Under the pieces are notes generated by a model. It saw only the letters and a program-made list of their open reading frames with translations. It searched no databases and was not told the origin of the DNA. Source: Bacteroidales bacterium UBA4772 (GTDB lineage: Bacteria > Bacteroidota > Bacteroidia > Bacteroidales > VadinHA17). From it: a stretch of DNA of 64,000 nucleotides. Of the stretch, positions 52,133-61,596 are shown one piece after another; within the stretch, counting starts at the first letter, position 1; each line of letters opens with the position of its first letter. Position numbers and translations under genes: made by a program. Location: positions 122,493 to 186,492 of the forward strand of contig DHHM01000016.1 in the NCBI GenBank assembly GCA_002403305.1, in the 5' to 3' direction.

Positions 52133-53209
52133 TTAGTATCTGACCTTAAGTGATATACTGCCAAGGCCCTTAAGATCTTCGGCATCAGCGAAGAAGACCT
52201 TTCCCTTTTTGGAATAGATCTCCCATGCAATGAATGATGTAATATCATCAATTACTCCGGGAAGTGAGGCATCGTCAACAGGCACTATTTTGTCATAGGC
52301 TTTTACGATAACCGGGATGTAATAGTCGTGGCGGACTATCAGAGTGTCACCTTTTCCCGCTTTTGCAGCATTATATATCTCCTGCAGGTCAGTGTAAACC
52401 TTTCCTGCAGCAGCAGCATCCTTCATATCCATAACAGCTTCCGCAACACGTTCCCCGTGAAGTTTACTGATGGTTTTCCAGGCCTGTGCGGCAATGAAAT
52501 GGGTTGCAACATTGTTGTAGTTGATGTCGGCATAACCGTAATAAATGTCAGGCCTGTCGGCTACCTGAAGCAACCGGCTGTAATTGTCTTCAGTGCAGAT
52601 AACCATACACTCCTGACCGGTCATGTTATGTTCCTTCACAACAGCCTTGTCTACCCTGTTAAGAAACTCCCTGACCATTTTGTCAACTGCTTCAGGGTCA
52701 CTCAACTTCTTGCGGTCTGTATGGAACAATGGGCTTTCGCCGAAAGGAAAATAGCGATTTTGTACCTCACCGGTGATATGGTCATTGGAAGCCTGGAATA
52801 GCTGAGTCCCACCCTGGGAGAGCAGCAGGACGAGATACTCCTCAACCCTTGCAACTGCATATATCAGAGGCCTGAGTGAAAAGTGTTCACTTATCTCAAC
52901 CCTGTCTTTGTGAGCAGGCAATGAAGATTTTACAATCTCTCTGGTCTTGTTTGAGAGGAATATATGGAGGCTGTCAAGATTCAGGCTCATATCTGTCTCC
53001 TCGGGAACCAGGGCAAGTTTTTTCAGCAGCGCCATGACATCTCTTTTACCGAATTCTGCAATCACCCGTTTTTCAGCCTCCCGGCAAAGATTCTTCAGGA
53101 TGATACGATCCTTCTGATAGTCGGGTTTGGTACGGTGAGTGTTCAACGAAATAGTGACACAGGGATTCCCTGTCTCGGCGGCTAGTTTTTCAATTATCTC
53201 TCTCTTCAT
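52133..53209 (-). CDS. baeRF family 3-type protein (bacterial homolog of archaeo-eukaryotic release factor)
   Basis: A 358-residue cytosolic protein recognised by overall pattern as a member of the bacterial archaeo-eukaryotic release factor (baeRF) superfamily, in which an eRF1-like domain is thought to hydrolyse or process ribosome-bound products. Shared features are the N-terminal NPCVTISLNTHRTKPDYQKD segment, the central stretch with KSSLPAHKDRVEISEHFSLRPLIYAV and the C-terminal VYTDLQEIYNAAKAGKGDTLIVRHDYYIP. No catalytic GGQ motif is seen. The start at 53209 (MKREIIEKL) is preferred over the upstream ATG of a 7-residue longer frame. Nothing nearby suggests a specific ribosome partner, so the function is inferred only from the family. 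Confidence 0.7.
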   Translation of the reverse strand: MKREIIEKLAAETGNPCVTISLNTHRTKPDYQKDRIILKNLCREAEKRVIAEFGKRDVMALLKKLALVPEETDMSLNLDSLHIFLSNKTREIVKSSLPAHKDRVEISEHFSLRPLIYAVARVEEYLVLLLSQGGTQLFQASNDHITGEVQNRYFPFGESPLFHTDRKKLSDPEAVDKMVREFLNRVDKAVVKEHNMTGQECMVICTEDNYSRLLQVADRPDIYYGYADINYNNVATHFIAAQAWKTISKLHGERVAEAVMDMKDAAAAGKVYTDLQEIYNAAKAGKGDTLIVRHDYYIPVIVKAYDKIVPVDDASLPGVIDDITSFIAWEIYSKKGKVFFADAEDLKGLGSISLKVRY

Positions 53210-53291
53210 GATTTTCTCTCCTCTTTGCATTTGTAATGACGTTTGACTGGACTGCTGCCGGGTGCCGTTTATTGATTTGGCATGTTTTAAT

Positions 53292-53299
53292 TATCTTTG
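53292..53299 (+). promoter_or_regulatory. Promoter -7 element of the antiporter gene
   Basis: TATCTTTG, an exact match, 75 bases before the ATG at 53375, giving a longer leader than for other genes here. A TTG at 53272-53274 is two bases closer than standard -33 spacing. Confidence 0.5.
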
Positions 53300-53374
53300 G
53301 CGTCGGTTCAGTTTTTCACTATTAAGATATGATAAAGATTTAAAACTGAAGGCACCGGTTCCGGAATAATTGAC

Positions 53375-54655
53375 ATGACGAACTATATCATATTAGTACT
53401 CTGCATCATAGTGATACTCTCGTATCTGTTTGACATTACGAGCAAGTATTCTAAGATTCCGGGAGTTATCCTTCTGATCGGGCTCGGTATCCTGTTGCAG
53501 GTGATCACTGAATCTTCAGGGTTTGTCATCCCGAACATGCAGCCGGTGCTTCCCGTAATAGGCACCCTGGGGCTTATACTGATAGTCATGGATGCCAGCC
53601 TCGATCTCAAGCTTGAAAAAAAGAAGGCCAGGCTGCTGCAGAAATCGGTTCTCTCGGCCCTGACTCTTCTTATTCTTGTCACTGCTGCTTCGGCTTTTAT
53701 ACTGGTACAGCTCTTTGATTATTCAGGTACGGCTGCAGTACTGAATTCCATCCCTATGGGGATCATCAGCAGCGCCGTGGCCATACCCTCGGCAGGGAGC
53801 CTGAATGATCGGGAGAAGGAGTTCATAATCTACGAGAGTTCCTTCTCGGACATATTCGGGATCATGGCCTTTGACTTCATCCTCTTCAACCAGGGAGACC
53901 TGTCTGGCGGGATACCCCATTACCTTTTACTGGCTTTGATCACGGTGGTGGTGGCTATTGCAGTCTCCTCAGGCCTGGCCATGCTGCTTCACAAGATAAA
54001 ATACCATATCAACTACATCATCATCATGACTGTGATGGTGTTGGTATATTCACTGGCAAAGATGTACCACCTGCCCGCCTTGCTGCTGGTCCTGGTCTTC
54101 GGGATTACCCTTTCCAACAGTGAGCTCGGGGAGCACACTCCTATCAACAAGTTTGTCGACTTTGACAAGTTCAGGAAAGATATTGACTCGTTCTCGAAGA
54201 TCCTCGGAGAGTTTACATTCCTCGTGAGGTCTTTCTTCTTCATCATTTTTGGGTATTATACCTCTCTTGAAGGCATCTTTTACCCCATGAATCTCCTGAT
54301 CGCTTTTTCTGTTACCGTGGGCATCCTGCTGATAAGATGGCTTTTCCTCTGGTTTGTGCTGAGGGAGAAGAGTCTCTCCCTGGTCCTCTTCGCCCCGCGC
54401 GGATTGATAACCATCCTTCTGTTTATCAGCATTCCAGCGGCCTATATCATCCCCGAGATCAACACTGAGGTTATCACCCTGGTTATACTGATGACCATGC
54501 TGACGATGATGGTGGGCAATATCATCTCCCCAAAAACAAAGGAGGTGGTTGATTTGCCGGAGACGGAGCTGCCGGAGGTAATAATTTCTGAGGCTGAGGA
54601 GCAATATCAGGATGACGGGGAGCGTTCTGCCAATCAGGCAAAAACCGAATTATAA
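53375..54655 (+). CDS. Cation:proton antiporter (CPA-type Na+/H+ exchanger family)
   Basis: Inner-membrane transporter of 426 residues with 11-13 hydrophobic segments, predicted to exchange Na+ or K+ for H+. The pattern follows the Na_H_Exchanger (CPA1/CPA2) fold: KIPGVILLIGLGILLQ near the N-terminus, the LILIVMDASLDL helix with its acidic residue, the SSAVAIPSAGSL stretch, and a LFAPRGLITILLF helix in the second half. The last about 35 residues are Glu-rich and likely cytosolic. The ion cannot be read from the sequence. It ends convergently with the pirin gene, overlapping by six bases. Confidence 0.82.
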   Translation: MTNYIILVLCIIVILSYLFDITSKYSKIPGVILLIGLGILLQVITESSGFVIPNMQPVLPVIGTLGLILIVMDASLDLKLEKKKARLLQKSVLSALTLLILVTAASAFILVQLFDYSGTAAVLNSIPMGIISSAVAIPSAGSLNDREKEFIIYESSFSDIFGIMAFDFILFNQGDLSGGIPHYLLLALITVVVAIAVSSGLAMLLHKIKYHINYIIIMTVMVLVYSLAKMYHLPALLLVLVFGITLSNSELGEHTPINKFVDFDKFRKDIDSFSKILGEFTFLVRSFFFIIFGYYTSLEGIFYPMNLLIAFSVTVGILLIRWLFLWFVLREKSLSLVLFAPRGLITILLFISIPAAYIIPEINTEVITLVILMTMLTMMVGNIISPKTKEVVDLPETELPEVIISEAEEQYQDDGERSANQAKTEL

Positions 54656-55534
54656 CTCCAGCGGATTGTCGTGCTTGATGAATGTTTTACTTTCAAGTTC
54701 ACTGAAGGCAAGGTTCAGTTCCTCCTGTGTGTTCATGACTATAGGGCCTCCCCAGGCGACGGGTTCCTGCAGCGGTCTGGCTGCGATAACGAAAAATCGG
54801 GCTCCCTCCGGCCCAGCCTTTATCCTTACCTCATCAAAGTCAGAGCTGTCTGGGGAAGACGCAGTCATCAGCATCGCACATGCCTTTTCTTCAAAGCTTT
54901 CCAACGCTTCATCAGCGGCCAGTGTTCCATCTATGAGGTAGAGAAACATGGTCTGGTCGTTGGTGGTTTCCGCGTAGCTCCAGGTGCTTTCAGGATCCAG
55001 GGTGACATCGAGATACTGTACTTTGACATATTCACCCCTGACAGCGCCCGGGTTGTTTTTAAAATTGCCTGACAGCACTCTTATTGTCGCGTTTTCTTCA
55101 CTGACCACTGCCACATCCTGCTGTCTGATATCACGGTAGGCAGGCTGGGTCATCTTATCTTTCCCGGGGAGGTTGACCCATAACTGACAACCCAGCATTC
55201 TCTCTGAGGCCCGGGGCATCTCCTGGTGGATGATGCCTGATCCGGCGGTCATCCACTGGCATTGAAGATCCCCTATTACACCCTTGTTACCCAGGCTGTC
55301 TCCATGTTCAATGTCGCCCTTCAGCAGATAGGTGACTGTTTCTATGCCCCGGTGGGGATGCCAGGGAAACCCCTTGATGTAATCCTCGGGATCTTTAGAA
55401 TCAAATCCGTCAAGCATCAGAAACGGATCAAAATCCCTGATAGTTCTATACCCCAGCACCCTGCGCAAATGAACTCCTGCCCCGTCAACAGCATGCTGAC
55501 CCCTGACAACCTGTGTTAATTTCCTTGATGACAT
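54650..55534 (-). CDS. Pirin family protein
   Basis: A 294-residue bicupin protein of the pirin family, whose members bind iron and include quercetin dioxygenases and redox sensors. The N-terminal cupin has the metal-site pattern FPWHPHRGIETVTYLLKGDIEHGDS and MTAGSGIIHQEMP, and the second, C-terminal, cupin is degenerate as usual. The protein starts with SRKLTQVVRGQHAVDGAGVHLRR. It has no signal peptide. Neighbours do not suggest a specific substrate. It overlaps the convergent antiporter by six bases. Confidence 0.93.
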   Translation of the reverse strand: MSSRKLTQVVRGQHAVDGAGVHLRRVLGYRTIRDFDPFLMLDGFDSKDPEDYIKGFPWHPHRGIETVTYLLKGDIEHGDSLGNKGVIGDLQCQWMTAGSGIIHQEMPRASERMLGCQLWVNLPGKDKMTQPAYRDIRQQDVAVVSEENATIRVLSGNFKNNPGAVRGEYVKVQYLDVTLDPESTWSYAETTNDQTMFLYLIDGTLAADEALESFEEKACAMLMTASSPDSSDFDEVRIKAGPEGARFFVIAARPLQEPVAWGGPIVMNTQEELNLAFSELESKTFIKHDNPLEL

Positions 55535-55760
55535 ATCTCTTCGGGTATTGATGATGAGGCAATTTTACTTAAAAATCATGGAATGGCAATGCCAACCCTG
55601 TTGTTCCTGTACCAATCCGGCAGACACCTCCGTGTCCGTCCGCACCTGTCAAAAATGTCCCTCACCCGGAAAAAACAGTCGTTTACCGACGAAGATTAGT
55701 TTTTATGTGGCTCCTGATCTACTTTTACGGCGAACTTGAAAAACAACTAATCCTCGACTT
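55535..55760. other. Intergenic leader before the DUF6263 gene
   Basis: 226 bp, no gene. It holds a short GTCG/CGAC hairpin near 55677-55692 and TACTTTTA, one base short of the -7 element, about 35 bases before the ATG at 55761. Confidence 0.35.
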
Positions 55761-56708
55761 ATGAGAAATATTCTGTTATTGGGTATCGCCGTAATGCTAT
55801 CTGGTTCGCTTAAGGCACAGCCTGGTGTAACCCTTAAGATGAGCCTTGAGAAAAACAAGGTGTATCAGCTCAGGTCCGAAGCAGATCAGACCGTTACCCA
55901 GACCATTAACGGCGGTCAGCAGACTACCGAATCACATGTCAGCTATTCCATTTCATTAAAAATGGTTGATGCAACCCCGGAATTTATGATTACGGAGGTT
56001 CGCCTTGACACTATGATCACTAAAACCAATACGATGGGCAAGTTGTCAATTATGAGCTCCGCCAATGAGGGAGACATACAATCATCAGAGATAGCCGATG
56101 TGGTCTCATGCATAATGAACCGGTTAAGCAAAAATGCCATATATGCCAAAATTGATTATTCGGGCAGGCCTGTTGAGATATTGAATGCCAGGTTGCTCTC
56201 CGAAATGATACTCAGGGATACGGCTGCCATTACTCTTGCCGGCCAGACGGGCGATGCCGTGAAAAAGCAGATTGCAGATATGATAGGCACGGAAGAATTG
56301 AAGACAATGATTGGAATGTTTACATATAACCTTCCCGGCAGGGAGGTCTCTCCGGGCGATACCTGGAAAAACTCACAATCAATGATCTCCGGAGGAATGA
56401 TGCTTGACATCTCAACAACATTCCGGTTTACAGGGACTGAAGGTGACTTTGCCCTCATCACCTCAGAGTCTGCCATTAAGGCTGCTGATAATGCGGCACC
56501 TATTCAGTCCGGTGGCGCGACCGTAACGTATGATGATCTCAAGGGTCTGAGCAGGGCAACCATGAAGGTTTCTGTTCTTACCGGACTGCTGTCAGAGAGC
56601 ACCGGGAAAACGCGCCTTTCCGGAAACCTGGGCATAAGTGCTCCGGGATTCAGTATGCAGATGCCCATGGACATTAACGGGGAAACGAAAGTTGTTGGAT
56701 TACAATAA
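55761..56708 (+). CDS. Exported DUF6263-type protein
   Basis: A 315-residue secreted protein of the DUF6263-like family (function unknown), identified from its pattern: signal peptide (1-19, ending LKAQ), then a beta-rich region beginning GVTLKMSLEKNKVYQLRSEADQ, repeated short strands, a DIQSSEIADVVSCIMNRL helix, and VSPGDTW near residue 200. No catalytic motif is seen. The single conserved cysteine is in CIMN. It is 18 bases upstream of the outer-membrane barrel gene and is probably co-transcribed; the pair may act together at the cell surface, but nothing shows how. Confidence 0.7.
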   Translation: MRNILLLGIAVMLSGSLKAQPGVTLKMSLEKNKVYQLRSEADQTVTQTINGGQQTTESHVSYSISLKMVDATPEFMITEVRLDTMITKTNTMGKLSIMSSANEGDIQSSEIADVVSCIMNRLSKNAIYAKIDYSGRPVEILNARLLSEMILRDTAAITLAGQTGDAVKKQIADMIGTEELKTMIGMFTYNLPGREVSPGDTWKNSQSMISGGMMLDISTTFRFTGTEGDFALITSESAIKAADNAAPIQSGGATVTYDDLKGLSRATMKVSVLTGLLSESTGKTRLSGNLGISAPGFSMQMPMDINGETKVVGLQ

Positions 56709-56726
56709 ATTGATTTTGGACAGAAA

Positions 56727-59096
56727 ATGAAAAGAATTTTGATTGTATTGCTTTTGGCAGCCTCTGTTACCGCGCAGGCTCAAAATATAAGCGGTAAAGT
56801 ATGCCTGGAGAGTGACAGGTCTCAGGTGCCCTACGCCACGGTTGGGCTGATGCAGTTGCCTGACTCGTCAATGATTACGGGTGTAATTACCCTGACAGAT
56901 GGAGGTTATCTTCTTGAAAATGTAAAACCCGGAAATTACTTCGTCAGGGTAAGCTATGTGGGTTTTGCAACCGTCGGCAGGAGCGTTGCCGTGGGGCCAG
57001 CTGATGCTGATGTTACCGTCGATACCATCTTTTTGTCTGAAACCACGGCAACCATAGGTGAGATTATGGTGGTGGGAGAACGTCTGAAGGGTAAGGAGAT
57101 GGTTGACCGAACCAGCTATGCCATCCCTGTCGCAGTCTCGCAGACAGCCACCAACGGTTATGACCTTCTGAAAAAGATACCACAGGTCAATGTTGATTTC
57201 CAGAATAACGTGACTCTTAATGGCAGCAGCAACTTCATCATCCAGGTTGACGGGAGACAGCGTGACAAGGAATACCTTGCCAGGATCCTGCCTTCGGATA
57301 TCGAAACTATCGAGATCATAACCAATCCGTCAGGCAAATACGAAGGCAATATCGATGGGGTGATAAGCGTAATACTGAAGAAAGAGGCCAGGTACGGAGT
57401 GAACGGCAATATCGGTGCCAATGTAAAACCTTTTAACAAACTCACCAGCCAGGTCACCGGCAGCCTGGACTACTCCATTGGCAAGATAACGTTTTATATT
57501 ACAGCCCTTAACATTTACCAGGCTCTTGATATCAGCCAGTCAAACAAGAGTATCTTCACTGCAATAGACTCAACGATCAGCCTCTCGGGAAGCGGAGGCA
57601 TTGAGGTAACCTTGTCGACAATCAACAGCGGATTTGATTATTACATCAATGATAAGAACAGCCTGAGCCTGAATGTCAGTTACAAGCCTGTAAACCAGGA
57701 TGTGGATCTCCCGGGTGAGACTTTTCTCTATAAGGGTGAAAACCCGCTCAATACGATTTCCTCGCTCACACATAATGGTTATGGCAGTGAAGAATCGTCA
57801 GCCTCGCTGTTTTATAAGAAAACATTTACCAACCCGGTTCAGGAGCTGACGGTCGAAAACACTTATTATAATTTCAGGTCGGTGGAGGATAACAGCTTCG
57901 ACAATACCCGGTATCCCTATGATTCGGAGATTGTGCTTGATACTTATTCCCGGCACGAGGAGAATCTTAACAGGAGGAATTATTATTCCGGAAAGGTAAA
58001 TTATGTCCATCCGCTGGGGATGAATGCGAAGCTTGAATCCGGCTACCAGCTGTACTACCAGCAGATGAGTTATGATTTTACCATAAATGACCTGGAAGCG
58101 GAAAATCTGTTTGAATATGCCGAACTGAGAAATTCGTTTTACACCGGGGTTACCTATAACGTAAAGAAGATTGGGATGCAGGCAATGCTTAGAGTGGAGA
58201 ACAGTCACATCATGGCAGACTCTGTTTCCGAGCCGGATTACACCTGTATTCTTCCGACAGTCAATATACAGTACAAGTTTTCGGCATCGCATAACCTGAA
58301 GTTTACGTACAACAGGAGGATTAACCGTCCGGGGATTTATGACATGAACCCATATTTCAGAACGGACCAGAACTATAACATCACCCAGGGGAACCCTGAT
58401 CTCAGGCCTGATTATCGTGACCGCCTTCAGCTTACCTACACATGGAATTTCGGGAGCAACTACTTCTCTCCCTACATCTATAATGAGTACTTCTCTAACA
58501 GGGTGGGGAATGAATACAAGGTCACACAATCGCCTGTTGACAATACGCTGATTACATTTACCAGGCCCTATAACCTTCTGAACGGTTACGAGCTGGGAGG
58601 CGGCATAAACGCCACGCTGTGGTATGTCAACTTCAACGCCAGGGTATACAACGGTCATATAAATGAATACACCGGTCCCGACTTTACGATACCCGGAAGG
58701 GATTACTTCTCATGGAGCATGACAGGGGCTGCATATCACAGCTTTGGCAAGGACAAGAAGACTACCGCTTTTGCCTTCCTGAGTTATAACGGTGTGAACG
58801 TGAATGCCAGGTCGAGGACATATAATCACCCTTTCTACGGGCCGGGAATTCAGACTCAGATCAAGAATCACAGTTTGGGAGTGGTATGGGTTTTGCCACT
58901 GTCAACCAATGTCAGGCTGAACCGTACGGAAACCGAAACTCCTGAATACTCCTCAACAAATATTATTGGCTTCAATGCCTCGAATTTCTTCCAGTTCTCC
59001 TACTCCTACAAATTCAATAAGGGGAAGAGCGTGAAGAAGCTCAACCGGAAAGTTGAAGTGGAGAGCGACAGCAAAGGCGGGGCTCTGGTTAAATGA
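56727..59096 (+). CDS. Outer-membrane beta-barrel protein with carboxypeptidase-regulatory-like domain (TonB-receptor-like, OMP_b-brl_3)
   Basis: A 789-residue outer-membrane protein. After a signal peptide (1-18, ending AQAQ) there is a CarboxypepD_reg-like beta domain (about 20-105, with GYLLENVKPGNYFVRVSYVGF), a plug-type region (about 125-215; LLKKIPQVNVDFQNN and DIETIEIITNPSGKYEGNIDGVISVIL), and a C-terminal barrel of alternating hydrophobic strands to the end. This layout is that of the OMP_b-brl_3 family, close to TonB-dependent receptors but without a recognisable TonB box. Substrate unknown. It follows the DUF6263 gene by 18 bases, and a perfect 11-bp hairpin that may end the transcript lies just downstream. 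Confidence 0.85.
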   Translation: MKRILIVLLLAASVTAQAQNISGKVCLESDRSQVPYATVGLMQLPDSSMITGVITLTDGGYLLENVKPGNYFVRVSYVGFATVGRSVAVGPADADVTVDTIFLSETTATIGEIMVVGERLKGKEMVDRTSYAIPVAVSQTATNGYDLLKKIPQVNVDFQNNVTLNGSSNFIIQVDGRQRDKEYLARILPSDIETIEIITNPSGKYEGNIDGVISVILKKEARYGVNGNIGANVKPFNKLTSQVTGSLDYSIGKITFYITALNIYQALDISQSNKSIFTAIDSTISLSGSGGIEVTLSTINSGFDYYINDKNSLSLNVSYKPVNQDVDLPGETFLYKGENPLNTISSLTHNGYGSEESSASLFYKKTFTNPVQELTVENTYYNFRSVEDNSFDNTRYPYDSEIVLDTYSRHEENLNRRNYYSGKVNYVHPLGMNAKLESGYQLYYQQMSYDFTINDLEAENLFEYAELRNSFYTGVTYNVKKIGMQAMLRVENSHIMADSVSEPDYTCILPTVNIQYKFSASHNLKFTYNRRINRPGIYDMNPYFRTDQNYNITQGNPDLRPDYRDRLQLTYTWNFGSNYFSPYIYNEYFSNRVGNEYKVTQSPVDNTLITFTRPYNLLNGYELGGGINATLWYVNFNARVYNGHINEYTGPDFTIPGRDYFSWSMTGAAYHSFGKDKKTTAFAFLSYNGVNVNARSRTYNHPFYGPGIQTQIKNHSLGVVWVLPLSTNVRLNRTETETPEYSSTNIIGFNASNFFQFSYSYKFNKGKSVKKLNRKVEVESDSKGGALVK

Positions 59097-59111
59097 TTAA
59101 GGAATTGTTTT

Positions 59112-59142
59112 ATCCCTGACCGTCCTGTGTGCGGTCAGGGAT
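59112..59142. terminator. Hairpin between convergent genes, likely bidirectional terminator
   Basis: A perfect 11-bp stem, ATCCCTGACCG (59112-59122) with CGGTCAGGGAT (59132-59142) and a 9-base loop. It lies between the barrel gene stop and the stop of the leftward gene. The run before the stem gives A's after it only on the minus strand, so a classical T-run is missing for both directions. Confidence 0.5.
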
Positions 59143-59188
59143 AGCAATTCCGATATCAACGTTCAATCCTGCTCTACCGGTTTTCCCG

Positions 59189-59758
59189 TTAAGGATTCCG
59201 CATCTCTTTTGAGAGCTCTGGACGCAGCAGGGCATTTGTAAATCCCGTCTTTATTATCTCCCGGGCCTTCTCTTCACCATACTCCCTGCTGAATGGCGGA
59301 AGAAACGCATATGCCCCGGGGGTGTTGACCATAGGATCCATCAGATATATAAAAGTATAGGTTCCGTCTTCATTGGCCCTGAGGGGCTCCAGCATCCTGA
59401 CAGACATGGCGGCCGGGCTCTTCTCCTTTGAAGCCAGCCGCCAAAGATCATTGTTGAATTTTTTAAAGTCCTCCACCTTGTCTGCATTGACATAGTTATA
59501 GAGGATCCATATCGTGTCATTATCAACACTTCTGGCTATTGGCGGAGGATTATCCGAGTTAAATATGTCACGGAATATTTTTAATTCTTTGCCAACCTTC
59601 TTCCAAATGACTATAAACTTGCTGTTCATCTCTTCGATGCTGCTTTTCAGCTTGGCATTTTCCTGTCCTGATGCGGAGAAACATGCCGGCAGGATAAGAG
59701 CAACCATGACTGCGCCGGCCAGGTGAGAGTGCAGTGCTTTCAGTACAATTGTCTTCAT
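59189..59758 (-). CDS. Hypothetical exported protein
   Basis: Not recognised. The 189-residue product has a hydrophobic signal (about 12-33); LPAC at residues 24-27 could be a lipobox, or cleavage may follow ASGQ. The mature part starts with ENAKLKSSIEEMNSKFIVIW, probably helical, and then a stretch with DTIWILYNYVNADKVEDFKKFNNDLW and TYTFIYLMDPM, which suggests a small alpha-beta domain. No enzyme motif. It has its own perfect minus-strand promoter element 40 bases upstream and appears monocistronic, convergent with the barrel gene. Confidence 0.6.
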   Translation of the reverse strand: MKTIVLKALHSHLAGAVMVALILPACFSASGQENAKLKSSIEEMNSKFIVIWKKVGKELKIFRDIFNSDNPPPIARSVDNDTIWILYNYVNADKVEDFKKFNNDLWRLASKEKSPAAMSVRMLEPLRANEDGTYTFIYLMDPMVNTPGAYAFLPPFSREYGEEKAREIIKTGFTNALLRPELSKEMRNP

Positions 59759-60058
59759 AGCTTTTCAGATTAAGTGGTTACTAAAGATTTAACAGATCAA
59801 AATTAGGCCTGCAATGACCTGGTAGTCTATTTGATTTGTCCCAAAATTGGACGTTTTTGTATCAATACCTGTGACTGGGATTATGGCCGGGGCAAACACA
59901 GTGACCGATATTGAAAAGATAAAAGTGATTTTGCAGTCAAAAAAAGAAAACAGTTCGTTTGAATGACTGAAAAAATTTAACCAAGTTTGTCTTGATTTGA
60001 TCTGGCATTTGACCCCATTCAACCTGGTACCATTAAGCTATTCAATTCTTAAAGCCTT
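59759..60058. other. Intergenic region before the GPH symporter gene
   Basis: 300 bp, AT-rich, no gene seen. It holds the promoter element of the leftward gene at 59798-59805 and a small GTCC/GGAC hairpin near 59838-59852. No clear TAnnTTTG faces the symporter. Confidence 0.4.
59798..59805 (-). promoter_or_regulatory. Promoter -7 element of the hypothetical exported protein gene
   Basis: TAATTTTG on the minus strand, an exact match, 39 bases before the ATG at 59758. Confidence 0.5.
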
Positions 60059-61420
60059 ATGAGCACTAACACCACAAAACTATCCCTGAAGGAAAAGATC
60101 GGATATGGTCTTGGCGATACAGCTTCCCACTTTGTATGGGACATGGTAGGCTTCTGGATCCTGATTTTTTATACGGATACCTTCGGAATATCGGCGGCGG
60201 CGGCCGGGACTATCATGCTGATAGCCCGATTTTGGGACATGCTCAGCGATCCGCTCATGGGTATCATAGCCGACAGGACCAGCACCCGGTGGGGGAAATT
60301 CCGTCCCTACCTGCTGTGGATGGCACTTCCCTACAGCGTACTGGCTGTGCTTACCTTTTCAACACCTGACATAGGCCCCACCGGAAAAGTGATTTACGCC
60401 GGAGTCACATATCTGTTGCTTATGACCGTTTTTACTGCCATCAACCTTCCATATTCCTCGCTTGGCGCTGTAATGACCTCCGACTCCTATGAAAGGGCAG
60501 GATTGAATTCATACCGGTTCATATTTGCCTTTGCCGGACAGCTTATCGTCACGGGGACCGCACTATACCTGGCCGGTTTCTTTGGCAAGGGCGACAACGC
60601 CAAAGGATATCAGTACACCCTGTTGCTGTTTGCGGCAATCAGTTTCATCCTGTTCATGGTTACCTTCATGACCACTAAAGAGAGGGTAAAGCCACCTGCC
60701 AAACAACAGCACAATCTTAAACAGGATATCAAAAACCTTTTCAGGAACCGTCCCTGGGTCATACTCTTCTTTGTGGGCATTGTTTCATTTATCATGTTTG
60801 CCCTGCAGAATCTTTCAATTGCCTATTACTTCAAATATTATATTGGGCAGGAACAGAACGTTCAGTTGTTCAATGTAATCGGTACCGTTGCACTGATAGC
60901 GGGTATCCCGTTCTCAAAACCGCTGGCAAAAAGGTTTGGTAAACGGAATGTTTATATTGCCAGTTCATTGCTCTCAGGCCTGTTTTTCATTTTGTTATAT
61001 CTCCCTGGCAGCGAGAACATGACTGCCGTTTATATACTGAATGTTCTGGCAAAATTCACCTACGCTCCTGCCGTTCCCCTGCTCTGGACAATGCTTGCCG
61101 ATACTGCCGATTACTCCGAATGGAAATTTGGCCGGCGTGCAACCGGACTGGTCTTTTCGGCAGCAACATTTGCACAGAAGGCCGGATGGGGCATTGGAGG
61201 CGCACTGGCAGGCTGGATGCTGGCCCTGTTTCACTTCGTTCCCAATACCGACCAGTCTGCCTCCACTCTTACCGGAATCAAACTGATGATCTCAGTCTTC
61301 CCCGGGATTCTGTATATGTCGTGCGCCATCCTTCTCTGGTACTATGCCATTGACCATAAAACCTGCCTCCTGATGCAGGAAGAACTGGATAAAAGGAGGG
61401 AAGAGTCAGAAGAGAAATAA
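60059..61420 (+). CDS. GPH-type sugar:cation symporter (MFS)
   Basis: A 453-residue inner-membrane transporter of the glycoside-pentoside-hexuronide:cation symporter family, which takes up sugars and oligosaccharides with Na+ or H+. About 12 hydrophobic segments are present. Family marks are KEKIGYGLGDTASHFVWDMV at the N-terminus, the RFWDMLSDPLMGIIADRTSTRWGKFRPYLLW stretch (about residues 57-90, broken over two helices) and the WTMLADTADYSEW motif in the second half. The substrate is not given by sequence, but the next gene encodes a GH17-like glucanase lipoprotein, so uptake of beta-1,3-gluco-oligosaccharides or glucose is a reasonable guess. It starts at the ATG at 60059. Confidence 0.9.
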   Translation: MSTNTTKLSLKEKIGYGLGDTASHFVWDMVGFWILIFYTDTFGISAAAAGTIMLIARFWDMLSDPLMGIIADRTSTRWGKFRPYLLWMALPYSVLAVLTFSTPDIGPTGKVIYAGVTYLLLMTVFTAINLPYSSLGAVMTSDSYERAGLNSYRFIFAFAGQLIVTGTALYLAGFFGKGDNAKGYQYTLLLFAAISFILFMVTFMTTKERVKPPAKQQHNLKQDIKNLFRNRPWVILFFVGIVSFIMFALQNLSIAYYFKYYIGQEQNVQLFNVIGTVALIAGIPFSKPLAKRFGKRNVYIASSLLSGLFFILLYLPGSENMTAVYILNVLAKFTYAPAVPLLWTMLADTADYSEWKFGRRATGLVFSAATFAQKAGWGIGGALAGWMLALFHFVPNTDQSASTLTGIKLMISVFPGILYMSCAILLWYYAIDHKTCLLMQEELDKRREESEEK

Positions 61421-61448
61421 AGAGGGAAGTGTGCGCCTGCTTAAAACT

Positions 61449-61596
61449 GATAATTGCGACAGCGCCCTCAGTGAATACTACATAACAGAGATGCCTGTGC
61501 CACCTCTGAAATAGATAATTTCACCAGCGAATTCAGTATATACTAATTGACAAGGATTCCTGTGCAACATTCAAAAATGATAACAACACCAGTATT
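61449..61596 (+). repeat. Decayed 65-bp tandem repeat before the GH17 gene
   Basis: Units begin at GATAA in 61449, 61514 and 61579, exactly 65 bases apart; the third runs into the start codon. Units 1 and 2 share about two thirds of bases, best in GATAATT, CAGCG, TCAGT, ATACTA and CCTGTGC. No gene is coded. They may be duplicated promoter or operator copies. Confidence 0.6.

Noticed and set aside
59514..59726. Plus-strand frames opposite the hypothetical exported protein, and the many other antisense frames of real genes
   Set aside because: They mirror coding sequence on the other strand, and the real gene has a signal peptide and a promoter element.
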